The position numbers and the translations under genes were made by a program. From assembly GCA_032123435.1 (NCBI GenBank), contig JAQBFJ010000157.1, forward strand, positions 1 through 55,370: a stretch of DNA of 55,370 nt, in the 5' to 3' direction. The stretch is from JAQBFJ01 sp032123435. GTDB taxonomy: Bacteria > Verrucomicrobiota > Kiritimatiellia > UBA8416 > JAQBFJ01. Of this stretch, positions 1 to 8,009 are shown in pieces. Positions within the stretch are counted from its first letter, which is position 1; every line of letters starts with the position of its first letter. Below the pieces are notes generated by a model. The model did not search any database. It worked only from the letters and a program-made list of their open reading frames with translations, and had not been told where the DNA came from.

Positions 1-700
1 ACGGTAAGGACGCTCAATGCGGGCCGATCTGTATTGAAGAACCATGACAACCTGCGCAATCTGACCATTTATCGTCTCCTATGTTTCCGGGACCCTGTCG
101 CACTACATCCTTCATCAGCGAGCACAACCCTGAGACCGAACAACTTAATTTTAGACAGACATGTCGGAAGTGCCGGAAAGGGTGTTGCAAGTCCGGCATA
201 CCTGCTGTTTTTGTTCATTGTTTCAATAATTGTCTACGGGAATAATAGGTCATAACAAGCCCACTTTGCAAGCTGTCATCATGTCTTTCGAAGGTTTTTT
301 AACAGAAGGTAATTGGGAAGGTTATGAAAGAATAAAGATTGAAGGCTGAAAAGAGCAATTCATATGGCAATCGCAATAAATAAAAAACGAAAAGAGAGTT
401 AAGTATTAATTCGAGGGACCCTGGGCTTCTGCAGACAAAGCGTCGATACGTTTCCATCTCTTCCTCCTGAACCCCGAGCCCTCCCCGCCTGATTAGTTAC
501 CAACCTCAGGGGATTGATGGATTTGCTGCGTCTTTCAATGCGTCGCATCTTTTGTAAATTGATCAATCGCAATATGCAGATTAATTTACTCATGAAGAGA
601 TGTTCTTCAGGATTACGCATTTCGGCGCGTAAAATGCGGGTTTATGGATTGTGATGAATATACTTGCAAGTAACTGTCATTATATGACAGTATTGAGCAC
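1..700. other. Stretch without a recognisable gene
   Basis: Short open frames exist on both strands but none resembles a known family, has a convincing ribosome binding site or continues from outside the window in a recognisable way. The last 90 bases carry two inverted repeats just before the toxin-antitoxin pair, listed separately. The rest may be decayed accessory DNA; nothing more can be supported. Confidence 0.5.
616..690. promoter_or_regulatory. Two inverted repeats upstream of the AbiE-type operon
   Basis: A perfect 7-bp inverted repeat, CTGTCAT-TAT-ATGACAG, lies at 674-690 and ends 10 bases before the antitoxin ATG. A second, unrelated 7-bp inverted repeat, CGCATTT/AAATGCG with a 9-base spacer, lies at 616-638. 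Characterised AbiEi antitoxins repress their own promoter by binding inverted repeats with the N-terminal winged helix, so the proximal repeat is a good candidate operator. The role is inferred from position and symmetry. Confidence 0.45.
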
Positions 701-1339
701 ATGCAGGCTATAACAGAAATTGGATTACAGAAAGCTGTGCAAGGTGTATTTACCCGGCAGGAGGCGGCCTGTTGGGTTAACAGCGATGACGCAAGTCTCG
801 ACGCCTTGCTGAAGCGGGCCGTTGCAGCAAAGGAAGTCTTGCGCCTCCGACGTGGTTTGTTCTGTCTGGCAAGCCGCTACATGCATAGCCGGATTCACGA
901 ATTTGAACTTGCCCAACGGATCCATGGCCCAAGCTACATCAGCCTCGAATCGGCTCTTGCTCATTACGGGTGGATCCCTGAAGCGGTGTATGCTGTCACC
1001 AGCGCATCAATCGAACGATCTCGTACCTTCGAGACACCGATGGGATTGTTCAGCTTTACACGCATCCCACAGCGGGAATTTTTTGCAGGGGTAAGAAGAC
1101 GGTCCCTGGAAGGTCGTGGCAGTTTCTTTCTGGCGAGCCCGCTCAAGGCGCTGGCCGACTACGTCTATGCCCACTCTTGCGACTTGGACTCCGCTGACTC
1201 CATCGTGGCGAGTCTCCGCATTGAGGAAACCGAACTGAAAACGTTGACGGTTGAAGAGTTCGACCGCCTGGCACCGGTATACAGATCCGGCCGTGTGTGT
1301 CGATTCCTGAAGGGACTCAGAAAGGATTTGAGACTATGA
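701..1339 (+). CDS. AbiEi-type antitoxin / transcriptional repressor
   Basis: This 212-residue protein is the likely antitoxin of a type IV AbiE-like toxin-antitoxin pair. Residues 1-60 look like a winged helix-turn-helix (TEIGLQKAVQGVFTRQEA, then a basic RLRRGLF wing). Residues 60-200 have the AbiEi C-terminal pattern, including YISLESALAHYGWIPE and FFLASPLKALADYVY. The stop codon overlaps the start of the next gene by four bases (ATGA), so the two are translationally coupled, with the antitoxin first as usual in AbiE loci. An inverted repeat directly upstream suits autorepression. In the family the antitoxin represses the operon and counteracts the toxin without stable complex formation. 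Family assignment is firm from pattern; phage defence is inference. Confidence 0.8.
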   Translation: MQAITEIGLQKAVQGVFTRQEAACWVNSDDASLDALLKRAVAAKEVLRLRRGLFCLASRYMHSRIHEFELAQRIHGPSYISLESALAHYGWIPEAVYAVTSASIERSRTFETPMGLFSFTRIPQREFFAGVRRRSLEGRGSFFLASPLKALADYVYAHSCDLDSADSIVASLRIEETELKTLTVEEFDRLAPVYRSGRVCRFLKGLRKDLRL

Positions 1340-2181
1340 GTGTTGAAATCATCCAGGAGCGACTGGAGTCGTATGGGTGTGCGTCCGCTCTCGAGGAAGA
1401 GCAGGCACTGCGCGAGATTACTCAGGAAATCATTCTGGCCGGGCTTGGCCGAACGGACTTGTTTGGCCGTGCCGGATTTCATGGTGGCACCTGCCTGCGT
1501 ATCTTCCATAGCCTCAACCGGTTTTCCGAAGACATGGATTTTGCGCTTCGGGAACATGATGCTTCATTCACGCTTGCGCGATATCTCGATCAGGTCCGCA
1601 CCGAGTTGGTCGCCTATGGATATGACCTGGAAATCGATGACCGTTCAAAAGCTGGGCAGACCATGCAGCAAGTCTTCCTCAAGGACGACTCCGTCGGCCA
1701 GCTGCTGCGCTTGAATTACCGTCCGGGAACCGGCCCGATGCGGAAACTGCGCGTGAAACTTGAAGTGGATACCAACCCGCCGGCCGGCGCCTCCTACGAG
1801 ATGCCCGTGTTGGACTATCCGTTCCCGTCGGCGGTGCGCGTTTTCGATCTCCCCAGCCTCTTCGCAGGCAAGATCCACGCGCTACTCTGTCGCGACTACC
1901 TGAAGGGTCGGGACTGGTACGATTTTATCTGGTACACAGCACGACACACATCAATCAACTACACGTTGCTCTCTGCCGCGCTTGACCAGCAGGGCCCCTG
2001 GGCAGGAACAAAGCCGAAAACCGACAACGCATGGTGCGTGACGCAACTCGGTGTTAAAATCGGAATGCTTGACTGGAACCAGGCGAGAGAAGACGTGCGA
2101 CGATTTCTTAAACCCAGCGAACTGCCGTCTCTGTCTCTGTGGTCCTCCGAATTCTTCCTGCGGCAGTGCCGGAAACTCTGA
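1336..2181 (+). CDS. AbiEii/AbiGii-type nucleotidyltransferase toxin
   Basis: This 281-residue protein is a DNA polymerase-beta-like nucleotidyltransferase of the AbiEii family. The start at 1336 is chosen because its ATG overlaps the antitoxin stop (ATGA); an upstream in-frame ATG at 1297 would sit deep inside the antitoxin. Motif I is present as GGTCLR followed by NRFSEDMDF, giving acidic residues D66 and D68. The third acidic motif is probably LEVDTNP. The C-terminal family motif is KIHALLCRDYLKGRDWYDF. Characterised members modify tRNA or bind GTP to stop growth. The catalytic motifs look intact, so it is probably active. The pair appears somewhat richer in G+C by eye than the flanking DNA, as expected for acquired DNA. 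Confidence 0.85.
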   Translation: MSVEIIQERLESYGCASALEEEQALREITQEIILAGLGRTDLFGRAGFHGGTCLRIFHSLNRFSEDMDFALREHDASFTLARYLDQVRTELVAYGYDLEIDDRSKAGQTMQQVFLKDDSVGQLLRLNYRPGTGPMRKLRVKLEVDTNPPAGASYEMPVLDYPFPSAVRVFDLPSLFAGKIHALLCRDYLKGRDWYDFIWYTARHTSINYTLLSAALDQQGPWAGTKPKTDNAWCVTQLGVKIGMLDWNQAREDVRRFLKPSELPSLSLWSSEFFLRQCRKL

Positions 2182-2289
2182 AAGGATCGACGACCTCCAC
2201 ATCCTGCAGGCGCTTGACGCAAACATCAGGCCATATTTTCTTATTTTTTTCTTGCCTGACCGCGCAATCTTCATTAAAAACCATTTGGC

Positions 2290-2316
2290 AACAGGTGATA
2301 CACGCCTGTTAAGGAG
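2290..2316 (+). promoter_or_regulatory. Leader hairpin and Shine-Dalgarno of guaB
   Basis: Bases 2290-2297 (AACAGGTG) can pair with 2303-2310 (CGCCTGTT), giving an 8-bp RNA stem with one U-G pair and a five-base loop. The sequence AAGGAG (2311-2316) follows immediately, seven bases before the guaB ATG. The hairpin therefore abuts the ribosome binding site and could control translation or protect the 5' end. It is no terminator, since no U-tract follows. Confidence 0.4.
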
Positions 2317-2323
2317 TAATGCC

Positions 2324-3814
2324 ATGACTAAAAACAAAAACTTGAAATCCTTCATGGAACAGTTTCCCTATGAAGGGCTCACATTCGACGACGTATCGCT
2401 TTTGACTCAATACGCCGACTTTCTCCCTGATGAAGCGAACATTGCAACACGGCTTACAACACGCATTAACCTTAATATGCCTTTTGTGAGCGCCGCAATG
2501 GATACGGTGTCGGAAGCCAGAATGTCTACTGCCATGGCATTACTGGGCGGTATCGGAATTATACACAAAAATCTTTCAATCCATGAACAAAAATCTCACG
2601 TGGCTGTTGTTAAACATCATCTACATGGCTTGATTAGAGATCCAATTGTTTTCCGATCGACCGATACCCTGCAGAAAGTTCAGGACCGGAAAGAAGACAA
2701 GGGCTACACCTTCAGCGGCTTCCCTATTCTGAATGAACAGGATAATCTGGTGGGCATTCTTACCTCGACTGACATTAAATTCTCACGCGATAAAAACGCG
2801 AAGGTGGCGAACATAATGACCATCAAAGTGGTTACAGCCCCGCCCGACACCAGCCTGCAGGACGCTTATGAAATCATGATGCAGAATAAGATCGGTAAAC
2901 TGCCGCTGATCGACAAAGGAAAGCTTATCGGTCTTTATAGCTTTACCGATGTGCGCACTCTAGTTGAAAATGTTCAACCAATGTATAACCGCGATTTAAA
3001 ATACCGGCTTCGTGTCGGTGCAGCCGTCGGACCGAATGATCATGAACGCATTGAACATCTGGCCGAAGCGGATATAGATGTGATTGTCATAGACACCGCC
3101 CACGGCCACTCTAAGGGAATCATAGATATGGTTCATTGGCTGGCAAAACATTACCCGGATATTGATATTATTGCCGGTAATATAGGCACAAAAGAAGCCG
3201 CTCTGGCTCTTCGCGATGCCGGAGTCCATGCCGTGAAAGTAGGGATTGGACCCGGTTCAATCTGTACAACCCGCGTCGTCTGTGGCGTTGGTGTGCCGCA
3301 AGTAAGCGCAGTCTATGAATGTGCCAAGGCGCTTGAAAACTCTATTCCTGTCATCGCTGACGGCGGAATAAGACATTCGGGCGATGTACCCAAGGCAATC
3401 GTCGCCGGCGCAGACTCGGTAATGCTGGGTTCAATACTCGCCGGCACCGAAGAAAGTCCCGGCGAAAAGATAATCCATCAAGGCCGTCAATATGTAGTCT
3501 ATCGCGGTATGGGCAGTCTGGCGGCTATGCAGAAGGGCGCAGGCAGTCGTGAACGATACGCGCAAAGCGCGGTTTCAGAAGATGATCTAGTTCCCCAGGG
3601 TATTGAAGGAATTGTGCCATATTCCGGAACGGTAAAAAAGGTTATGACACAATACTGCGGCGGATTGAAATCTTCCATGGGATATTGCGGATGCAGAACA
3701 ATACCTGAACTTCAGGCAAGCGGCCGTTTTATCAGGGTATCACTGGCAGGCCTGCAGGAATCTCATCCGCATGATGTTAAGATCATGAAAGAAGCGCCCA
3801 ATTACCGCTCGTAA
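2324..3814 (+). CDS. guaB: Inosine-5'-monophosphate dehydrogenase
   Basis: GuaB oxidises IMP to XMP with NAD+, the first committed step of GMP synthesis. The 496-residue length is normal for the family. The open frame extends 91 codons further upstream into the toxin gene, but the ATG at 2324 has AAGGAG seven bases before it and starts just ahead of the conserved EGLTFDDVSLL. Two CBS domains occupy about residues 95-220 (from VFRSTDTLQ to LIGLYSFTDV). The catalytic loop GPGSICTTR places the active-site cysteine at C314. The flap and potassium-site regions (GSRERYAQ, GIEGIVPYSGTV) and the C-terminal SSMGYCG motif follow. It stands alone, between the toxin-antitoxin pair and a convergent lipid-transport operon. 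Confidence 0.97.
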   Translation: MTKNKNLKSFMEQFPYEGLTFDDVSLLTQYADFLPDEANIATRLTTRINLNMPFVSAAMDTVSEARMSTAMALLGGIGIIHKNLSIHEQKSHVAVVKHHLHGLIRDPIVFRSTDTLQKVQDRKEDKGYTFSGFPILNEQDNLVGILTSTDIKFSRDKNAKVANIMTIKVVTAPPDTSLQDAYEIMMQNKIGKLPLIDKGKLIGLYSFTDVRTLVENVQPMYNRDLKYRLRVGAAVGPNDHERIEHLAEADIDVIVIDTAHGHSKGIIDMVHWLAKHYPDIDIIAGNIGTKEAALALRDAGVHAVKVGIGPGSICTTRVVCGVGVPQVSAVYECAKALENSIPVIADGGIRHSGDVPKAIVAGADSVMLGSILAGTEESPGEKIIHQGRQYVVYRGMGSLAAMQKGAGSRERYAQSAVSEDDLVPQGIEGIVPYSGTVKKVMTQYCGGLKSSMGYCGCRTIPELQASGRFIRVSLAGLQESHPHDVKIMKEAPNYRS

Positions 3815-4104
3815 AACATGCCGCCTGCAGCGCCTGAAGCCGCAGGCAATGCGGGCAGGCAGAGATAAGAAGAGAGAGTTTTTACCACAGAGAGCACGGA
3901 GATTCGGAGAAGAGAGTTGATTTAATTTGGAAAGAGTTTTTCCGAAATTAAATCAACAATGTCCATTGAGAAGTTGTTCGGACCATCGAAATCGGGATCG
4001 GTATCAAAGCACAATGAGCGAACCCGATCCCGATAGCGATGGGGTGGTTAACATGTGTCCTGTTTGAATCTCCCTCTTTCCTCCGGGTACTCGAGGATCG
4101 AGGA
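3815..4104. repeat. Palindrome-rich intergenic repeat region
   Basis: This stretch lies between convergent guaB and mlaD. A stem GCCTGC/GCAGGC (3823-3828 with 3842-3847) follows guaB and may contribute to termination, though no T-tract follows. A phrase reading ACCACAGAGAGCACGGAG lies at 3884-3901; its complement-like counterpart reappears near 18.7 kb. A long inverted repeat pairs 3916-3933 with 3939-3957, with one bulged G and a five-base loop. A second inverted repeat of 11 bp, ATCGGGATCGG at 3991-4001 with CCGATCCCGAT at 4024-4034, follows. The layout resembles dispersed intergenic repeat units; repetition in the genome cannot be tested here. Confidence 0.6.
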
Positions 4105-4899
4105 TCAAAAAGCGCCAAAAAAGATACTGGTAAACGAAATTACAGGCGAGGTCTCACGAAAATCATCAAGTGTCGCGCGAGCCTCATTTACCACACTCTT
4201 AACCTCATTATATAACTCCTCATCGTTAACCAGCTTCCCCAGCATGCCTTCGCCGCGTTCTATCTTTGCGGTTATCTCCTTTAAGGCCTTAACGGATTCG
4301 GCAAGATCATCATATAACGCTCCGTCTTTCGACAACAGCTTGCCCAACACCCCTTCGCCGGCGTTCAATCGAGTGGTAGTATCTTTAATCTGAGCTGTTG
4401 CTTCCCTGAGATTCGCTATTATTCCATCTTCATCGGTAAATCCTTCCTTTGCGGCATTCACCAATTGGGCGGCATCTGCCATCAGATCATACGGCTCTTC
4501 GCCAATAAACAGTTTCATGTTTTCCAGCACAGGCAAATCATCAGATCCCTCATAAATCTGAAGATAACGCCCGCCCAGTATGGACGTTGCCACAACCGTA
4601 ATCTTATAATCCGCCTTCATCTTCAACACTTTCTCGACCGTAATCATGATATGCACGCCATCTGCCTGCAGAGAAAGATTTTCAATCTGTCCAATGGGCA
4701 TGCCCCGAACAACAACGCTGTCCTTTTCCCTCAGACCCATGACATCATTGAAAACAATCTCCATCTGATAATGTTTCTTTCCCCACATTTCACCCGATAA
4801 TATAAAGGTGAAATACACGAGTCCAAGCAATATCATAACCATGAAAACGCCAACTATCACTTCCATGGTAAGCTCTCTGGCCATCCAATCTTTTTTCAT
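4105..4899 (-). CDS. mlaD: MlaD-type MCE-domain substrate-binding protein
   Basis: This is the membrane-anchored MCE-domain component of a lipid ABC transporter. One N-terminal transmembrane helix (about residues 10-32) precedes the MCE domain (about 40-115; VVRGMPIGQIENLSL and SILGGRYLQIYEG). The C-terminal half is rich in helix-forming repeats: two similar units read GEGVLGKLLSKDGALYDDL and GEGMLGKLVNDEELYNEV, as in long MCE proteins that form helical tunnels. The start at 4899 overlaps the mlaF stop by four bases (ATGA); an in-frame ATG at 4917 is the alternative. It would carry phospholipids between inner and outer membrane with MlaE and MlaF. Direction of transport cannot be read from sequence. 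Confidence 0.88.
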   Translation of the reverse strand: MKKDWMARELTMEVIVGVFMVMILLGLVYFTFILSGEMWGKKHYQMEIVFNDVMGLREKDSVVVRGMPIGQIENLSLQADGVHIMITVEKVLKMKADYKITVVATSILGGRYLQIYEGSDDLPVLENMKLFIGEEPYDLMADAAQLVNAAKEGFTDEDGIIANLREATAQIKDTTTRLNAGEGVLGKLLSKDGALYDDLAESVKALKEITAKIERGEGMLGKLVNDEELYNEVKSVVNEARATLDDFRETSPVISFTSIFFGAF

Positions 4900-5657
4900 C
4901 TCGATTTCCTTTCCCATACACCTTGCTTAGTTATGAACTGAGCCTCAAGAAAACTTCTGACACCTGGATTTGTGGATTTAATAAACTCGTCCGGTGTCGA
5001 TATATGAACAATCTTGCCGTCCTGCAGCATCGCTATCCTCGACCCTATCGACAAAGCACTGTGAAGATCATGCGTTACCACAACGCTCGTAATACCCAGC
5101 TCTTTGTTCATCCTGCTGATTAACGCGTCTATTGTCCGGGCTGTCACGGGATCAAGTCCGGAAGTAGGTTCGTCATAAAGCACTATTTCGGGATTCCTTA
5201 CAATAGCGCGCGCAAGCCCGGCTCTTTTCTGCATACCGCCTGAAATCTCAGAGGGCTTTTTTTCTCCATCCTCCCCAAGTCCTACCAGTTCAAGCATATG
5301 CCGCGCCTTCTTCCTGATCTCCTCGTCACTCATACGTGTTTTTTCACGCAACGGCAGGGCGACGTTCTCCATCACCGTAAGCCACGCAATAAGCGCACCA
5401 CCCTGGAAAAGATACCCGAACTTTTCACGCACTCTTTCGAGTTCCTGTCCTACCGCGCTACTGATTAGAACGCCGTCAACAAAAACGTCTCCGTCATCCG
5501 GCGTCATGAATCGAACCATATGTTTCAATGTAACACTCTTGCCCGCCCCGGACGGGCCAACAATAACAAAGACTTCTCCAGCCTGCACTTCAAAGCTTAC
5601 GTTATCGAGAACCACGCTACTGCCAAACGATTTTGAAACTTTTTCCAACTTTATCAT
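4896..5657 (-). CDS. mlaF: MlaF-type ABC transporter ATPase
   Basis: This 253-residue protein is the cytoplasmic ATPase of the MCE lipid transporter. The start at 5657 has GGAG at proper distance and begins MIKLEKVSKSFG; the open frame runs 14 codons further without support. Visible motifs are Walker A (GPSGAGKS), the Q-loop (FQGGAL), the ABC signature (SGGMQKR), Walker B (IVLYDEPTSGLDP) and the H-loop (THD). SGGMQKR, rather than SGGQ, is typical of the MlaF/Mkl subfamily. It lies 74 bases after mlaE and overlaps mlaD, so the three products very probably form one complex. Confidence 0.93.
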   Translation of the reverse strand: MIKLEKVSKSFGSSVVLDNVSFEVQAGEVFVIVGPSGAGKSVTLKHMVRFMTPDDGDVFVDGVLISSAVGQELERVREKFGYLFQGGALIAWLTVMENVALPLREKTRMSDEEIRKKARHMLELVGLGEDGEKKPSEISGGMQKRAGLARAIVRNPEIVLYDEPTSGLDPVTARTIDALISRMNKELGITSVVVTHDLHSALSIGSRIAMLQDGKIVHISTPDEFIKSTNPGVRSFLEAQFITKQGVWERKSR

Positions 5658-5731
5658 TGTATCTCCACGCGAAATCAATCCGCCGCCCCTGGCGCACATT
5701 ATTCATGAAGAATGCACGCTAGCATACATCA

Positions 5732-6544
5732 TCAGTAATAAAACAATCCCGTAAGCAATAAACCGGCAACAAGAATCGTCAGGAACGAAACGATTACAGC
5801 TTTTCTTGTCGCGGCCCCCACGCCTATCGCGCCATGGGTAGCTGCGAAACCTTCATAACACGATACAATTGTTATAATTATACCAAAGATAACCGCTTTA
5901 AGCTGGCCGACATACAGGTCTTTCACCTTGCCGAACCGTAATGCATTGTCTATGTAAACATCCCACGATACACCCAGCAAACAATAAGCGACCACCCCGC
6001 CTCCAACAACGCCCATAACACAGGTATAAAAAGACAGCAGCGGCGTCATAATGCTCATTGCCACCAAGCGCGGCATTACAAGAAACCGCACTGGATCAAT
6101 GGACATTATTTCAAGAGCGGCAATTTCTTCTGAAACTACCATTGTGCCCAGCTGCGCGGCCATAGCCGACCCCACACATGCCGCTAAAATCAGCCCTGTC
6201 ATAAACGGCCCCATCTCCCTTAACATCGAAACAAGCACCGCCACACCAACATGCGCCTCCTTATTATACTCACGAAGCGCAATCCCGGTGTTCAAGGCCA
6301 GTATCATGCCGGTAAAAACAGCAACAACCGTAATCACACCAAGACTCTTTATTCCATACACATACATTTGCACAATCGTTTCGCGCCTTGAACGCGGCGA
6401 AAAGACATGCGCGAGATTCGCAATAGAATGCATCAGCAGAATAGTGCCTTGCCCAACAGCCCTGCAGTAAAACAGTATCATCCTTCCAACCCGGCCCAAT
6501 AAGCCGGAGGAAGGCGGAAAATATTCTGGTTCTCTAGTTATCAT
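5732..6544 (-). CDS. mlaE: MlaE-type lipid ABC permease
   Basis: This 270-residue inner-membrane protein is the permease of the MCE transporter. The start at 6544 is chosen because it overlaps the upstream gene by only 11 bases and gives a normal length; the open frame itself reaches 6622. The MlaE family core is clear: GTILALNTGIAL-type helix (here GMILALNTGIALREY), the LREMGPFMTGLILAACVGSAMAAQLGTM region, and EEIAALEIMSIDPVRFLVMPR. About five or six hydrophobic segments are visible. The cluster lacks recognisable MlaB or MlaC genes, which sit in the E. coli operon. Confidence 0.92.
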   Translation of the reverse strand: MITREPEYFPPSSGLLGRVGRMILFYCRAVGQGTILLMHSIANLAHVFSPRSRRETIVQMYVYGIKSLGVITVVAVFTGMILALNTGIALREYNKEAHVGVAVLVSMLREMGPFMTGLILAACVGSAMAAQLGTMVVSEEIAALEIMSIDPVRFLVMPRLVAMSIMTPLLSFYTCVMGVVGGGVVAYCLLGVSWDVYIDNALRFGKVKDLYVGQLKAVIFGIIITIVSCYEGFAATHGAIGVGAATRKAVIVSFLTILVAGLLLTGLFYY

Positions 6545-8009
6545 CCTTTTTATCCCCGCAATGAATCTTGATAACGTATAATATCTTATACGTTCTTTGC
6601 AAACCCTTGGTTTTACAACCAATCAATCCCATCAAAATGTTCCATTCTCTGCTCCCATCGCCATCCGTTGTTTTTTCGGATGAAAACAGGGGGAATAGTG
6701 AAATATGACCTCCTTCAGCGCCATCCGAGCGCCGATGAAACAAGCCCCATAGAACCTCATCTTCAACAACTTCGCCCGTTCTTTCATGTGAATATAAACT
6801 CCATATGGGTGCCAGGTTGCGTTCAACGGCGGGCGTACGTTTAAGCGGCCAAAGCGCGAGCATTCTGAACCGCGCATCGGCTTCCCTGCGCTCGTAAGAC
6901 AAAAGAGGCCAAAATTTGAAATATCTCTCGCCAACCCTGTCCTCGGCAGATTCATTGCTGTCATCCTTAATCAACATTTTCTCATGATAAACCAAAGGCA
7001 GGATATTAAATCTTTTTAACACCGACTCGTTACGCGTTATTTCCTCAGTATTTATTATCGGCCATAGCGCGAATGAAGATTTAACCTGGCCGACTGTCTT
7101 GCGGCCCCACAAGGGCCATATGTACAACTTGGCGGGATCCCCTGATCTATATTGAAATAACGGCCACGGACAATTCAACTCCATGCTTTCCTTGCCGTAA
7201 CCAAGTTTGAAAAGAGGCGGCAAAAAAGTCCACGACCTGTTCTCACCAGCTTTTGCCTGGCCATATAGAGGAAATAAGACAAAACCACCGCCCTGCTGAT
7301 CGGGATATTGATACCGGACAGAACTCCACAAGGGCCATAAAACAAATCTTTTGGTCCACCTGTTCCGATTAAACGACTGCCCATAAAGCGGGAACAATCT
7401 GAACCGTGATACATCTTCTCCTTTTGACCACGATATTAAGGGCCAAATCACATCATATGTTTCCACGTCATCAACGGAACTATGCGTGTAAAGCGGAAAA
7501 AGCGCGAAGTTTATCTTGTCCCGCCCCAGAAATTCATGAATCTTGCCGCCAATTGGAAACACTGCAAAATATTTCGAGCCTTCCTTATCCCGTCCAGTGT
7601 ACAAAACGGGAAAAACAATGAAGCGTTTTCTGGATTCCGGATCAGCATTATCGAAATCATGACCAAACGCCGACAGAAAGCGCCAGTAAGTTTCTCCGCG
7701 ATACTGTTTGATCATTCCAACAGGCCAGAGAAACTCCTGAAGTGAACGATCCCTGGCAGGTTCAGTCGTAGAGCTATAAAACGGCCGCACGGCAGTAAAC
7801 ACCATGCCCGCATCATCTTTCTGTCTTTCAACAAAAGGACCCAGCGCGCGAACTCGTTCTGCGCCAGTTGGGTCAATATCGGCACATGAAAGGAAACCTA
7901 TATCCCACTCTCTGGCGGGAATGGTAGAGCATGACGTCAGGCTCAAACATGAACAGGCGAGCATGCACGACAAAAAACATGATATTAACTCAGAGGTGTT
8001 TTTCGGCAT
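6534..8009 (-). CDS. Lipoprotein of about 18-residue aromatic-proline repeats in the mla operon
   Basis: I do not recognise a named family. The 491-residue product starts with a signal peptide ending in a lipobox LTSC, with the lipidated cysteine probably C27. From about residue 92 to 442 a short motif recurs at a spacing of mostly 16-21 residues: F/L-W/F-P-L-Y/W, as in ALFPLY, VLWPLW, YIWPLW and SLFPLF. About 18 copies can be counted, with centres near residues 95, 133, 151, 171, 189, 206, 225, 246, 264, 282, 298, 316, 337, 367, 387, 403, 421 and 439. Such spacing suits beta-hairpins of a barrel, propeller or solenoid. It overlaps both pyrB (20 bases) and mlaE (11 bases), so it is cotranscribed with the lipid transporter; a role at the envelope in lipid transport is inference. 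Confidence 0.85.
   Translation of the reverse strand: MPKNTSELISCFLSCMLACSCLSLTSCSTIPAREWDIGFLSCADIDPTGAERVRALGPFVERQKDDAGMVFTAVRPFYSSTTEPARDRSLQEFLWPVGMIKQYRGETYWRFLSAFGHDFDNADPESRKRFIVFPVLYTGRDKEGSKYFAVFPIGGKIHEFLGRDKINFALFPLYTHSSVDDVETYDVIWPLISWSKGEDVSRFRLFPLYGQSFNRNRWTKRFVLWPLWSSVRYQYPDQQGGGFVLFPLYGQAKAGENRSWTFLPPLFKLGYGKESMELNCPWPLFQYRSGDPAKLYIWPLWGRKTVGQVKSSFALWPIINTEEITRNESVLKRFNILPLVYHEKMLIKDDSNESAEDRVGERYFKFWPLLSYERREADARFRMLALWPLKRTPAVERNLAPIWSLYSHERTGEVVEDEVLWGLFHRRSDGAEGGHISLFPLFSSEKTTDGDGSREWNILMGLIGCKTKGLQRTYKILYVIKIHCGDKKDDN

Noticed and set aside
1..255. Open frames of 60-75 codons on both strands at the left edge
   Set aside because: No recognisable family, no ribosome binding site, and cysteine/serine-rich composition typical of chance frames.
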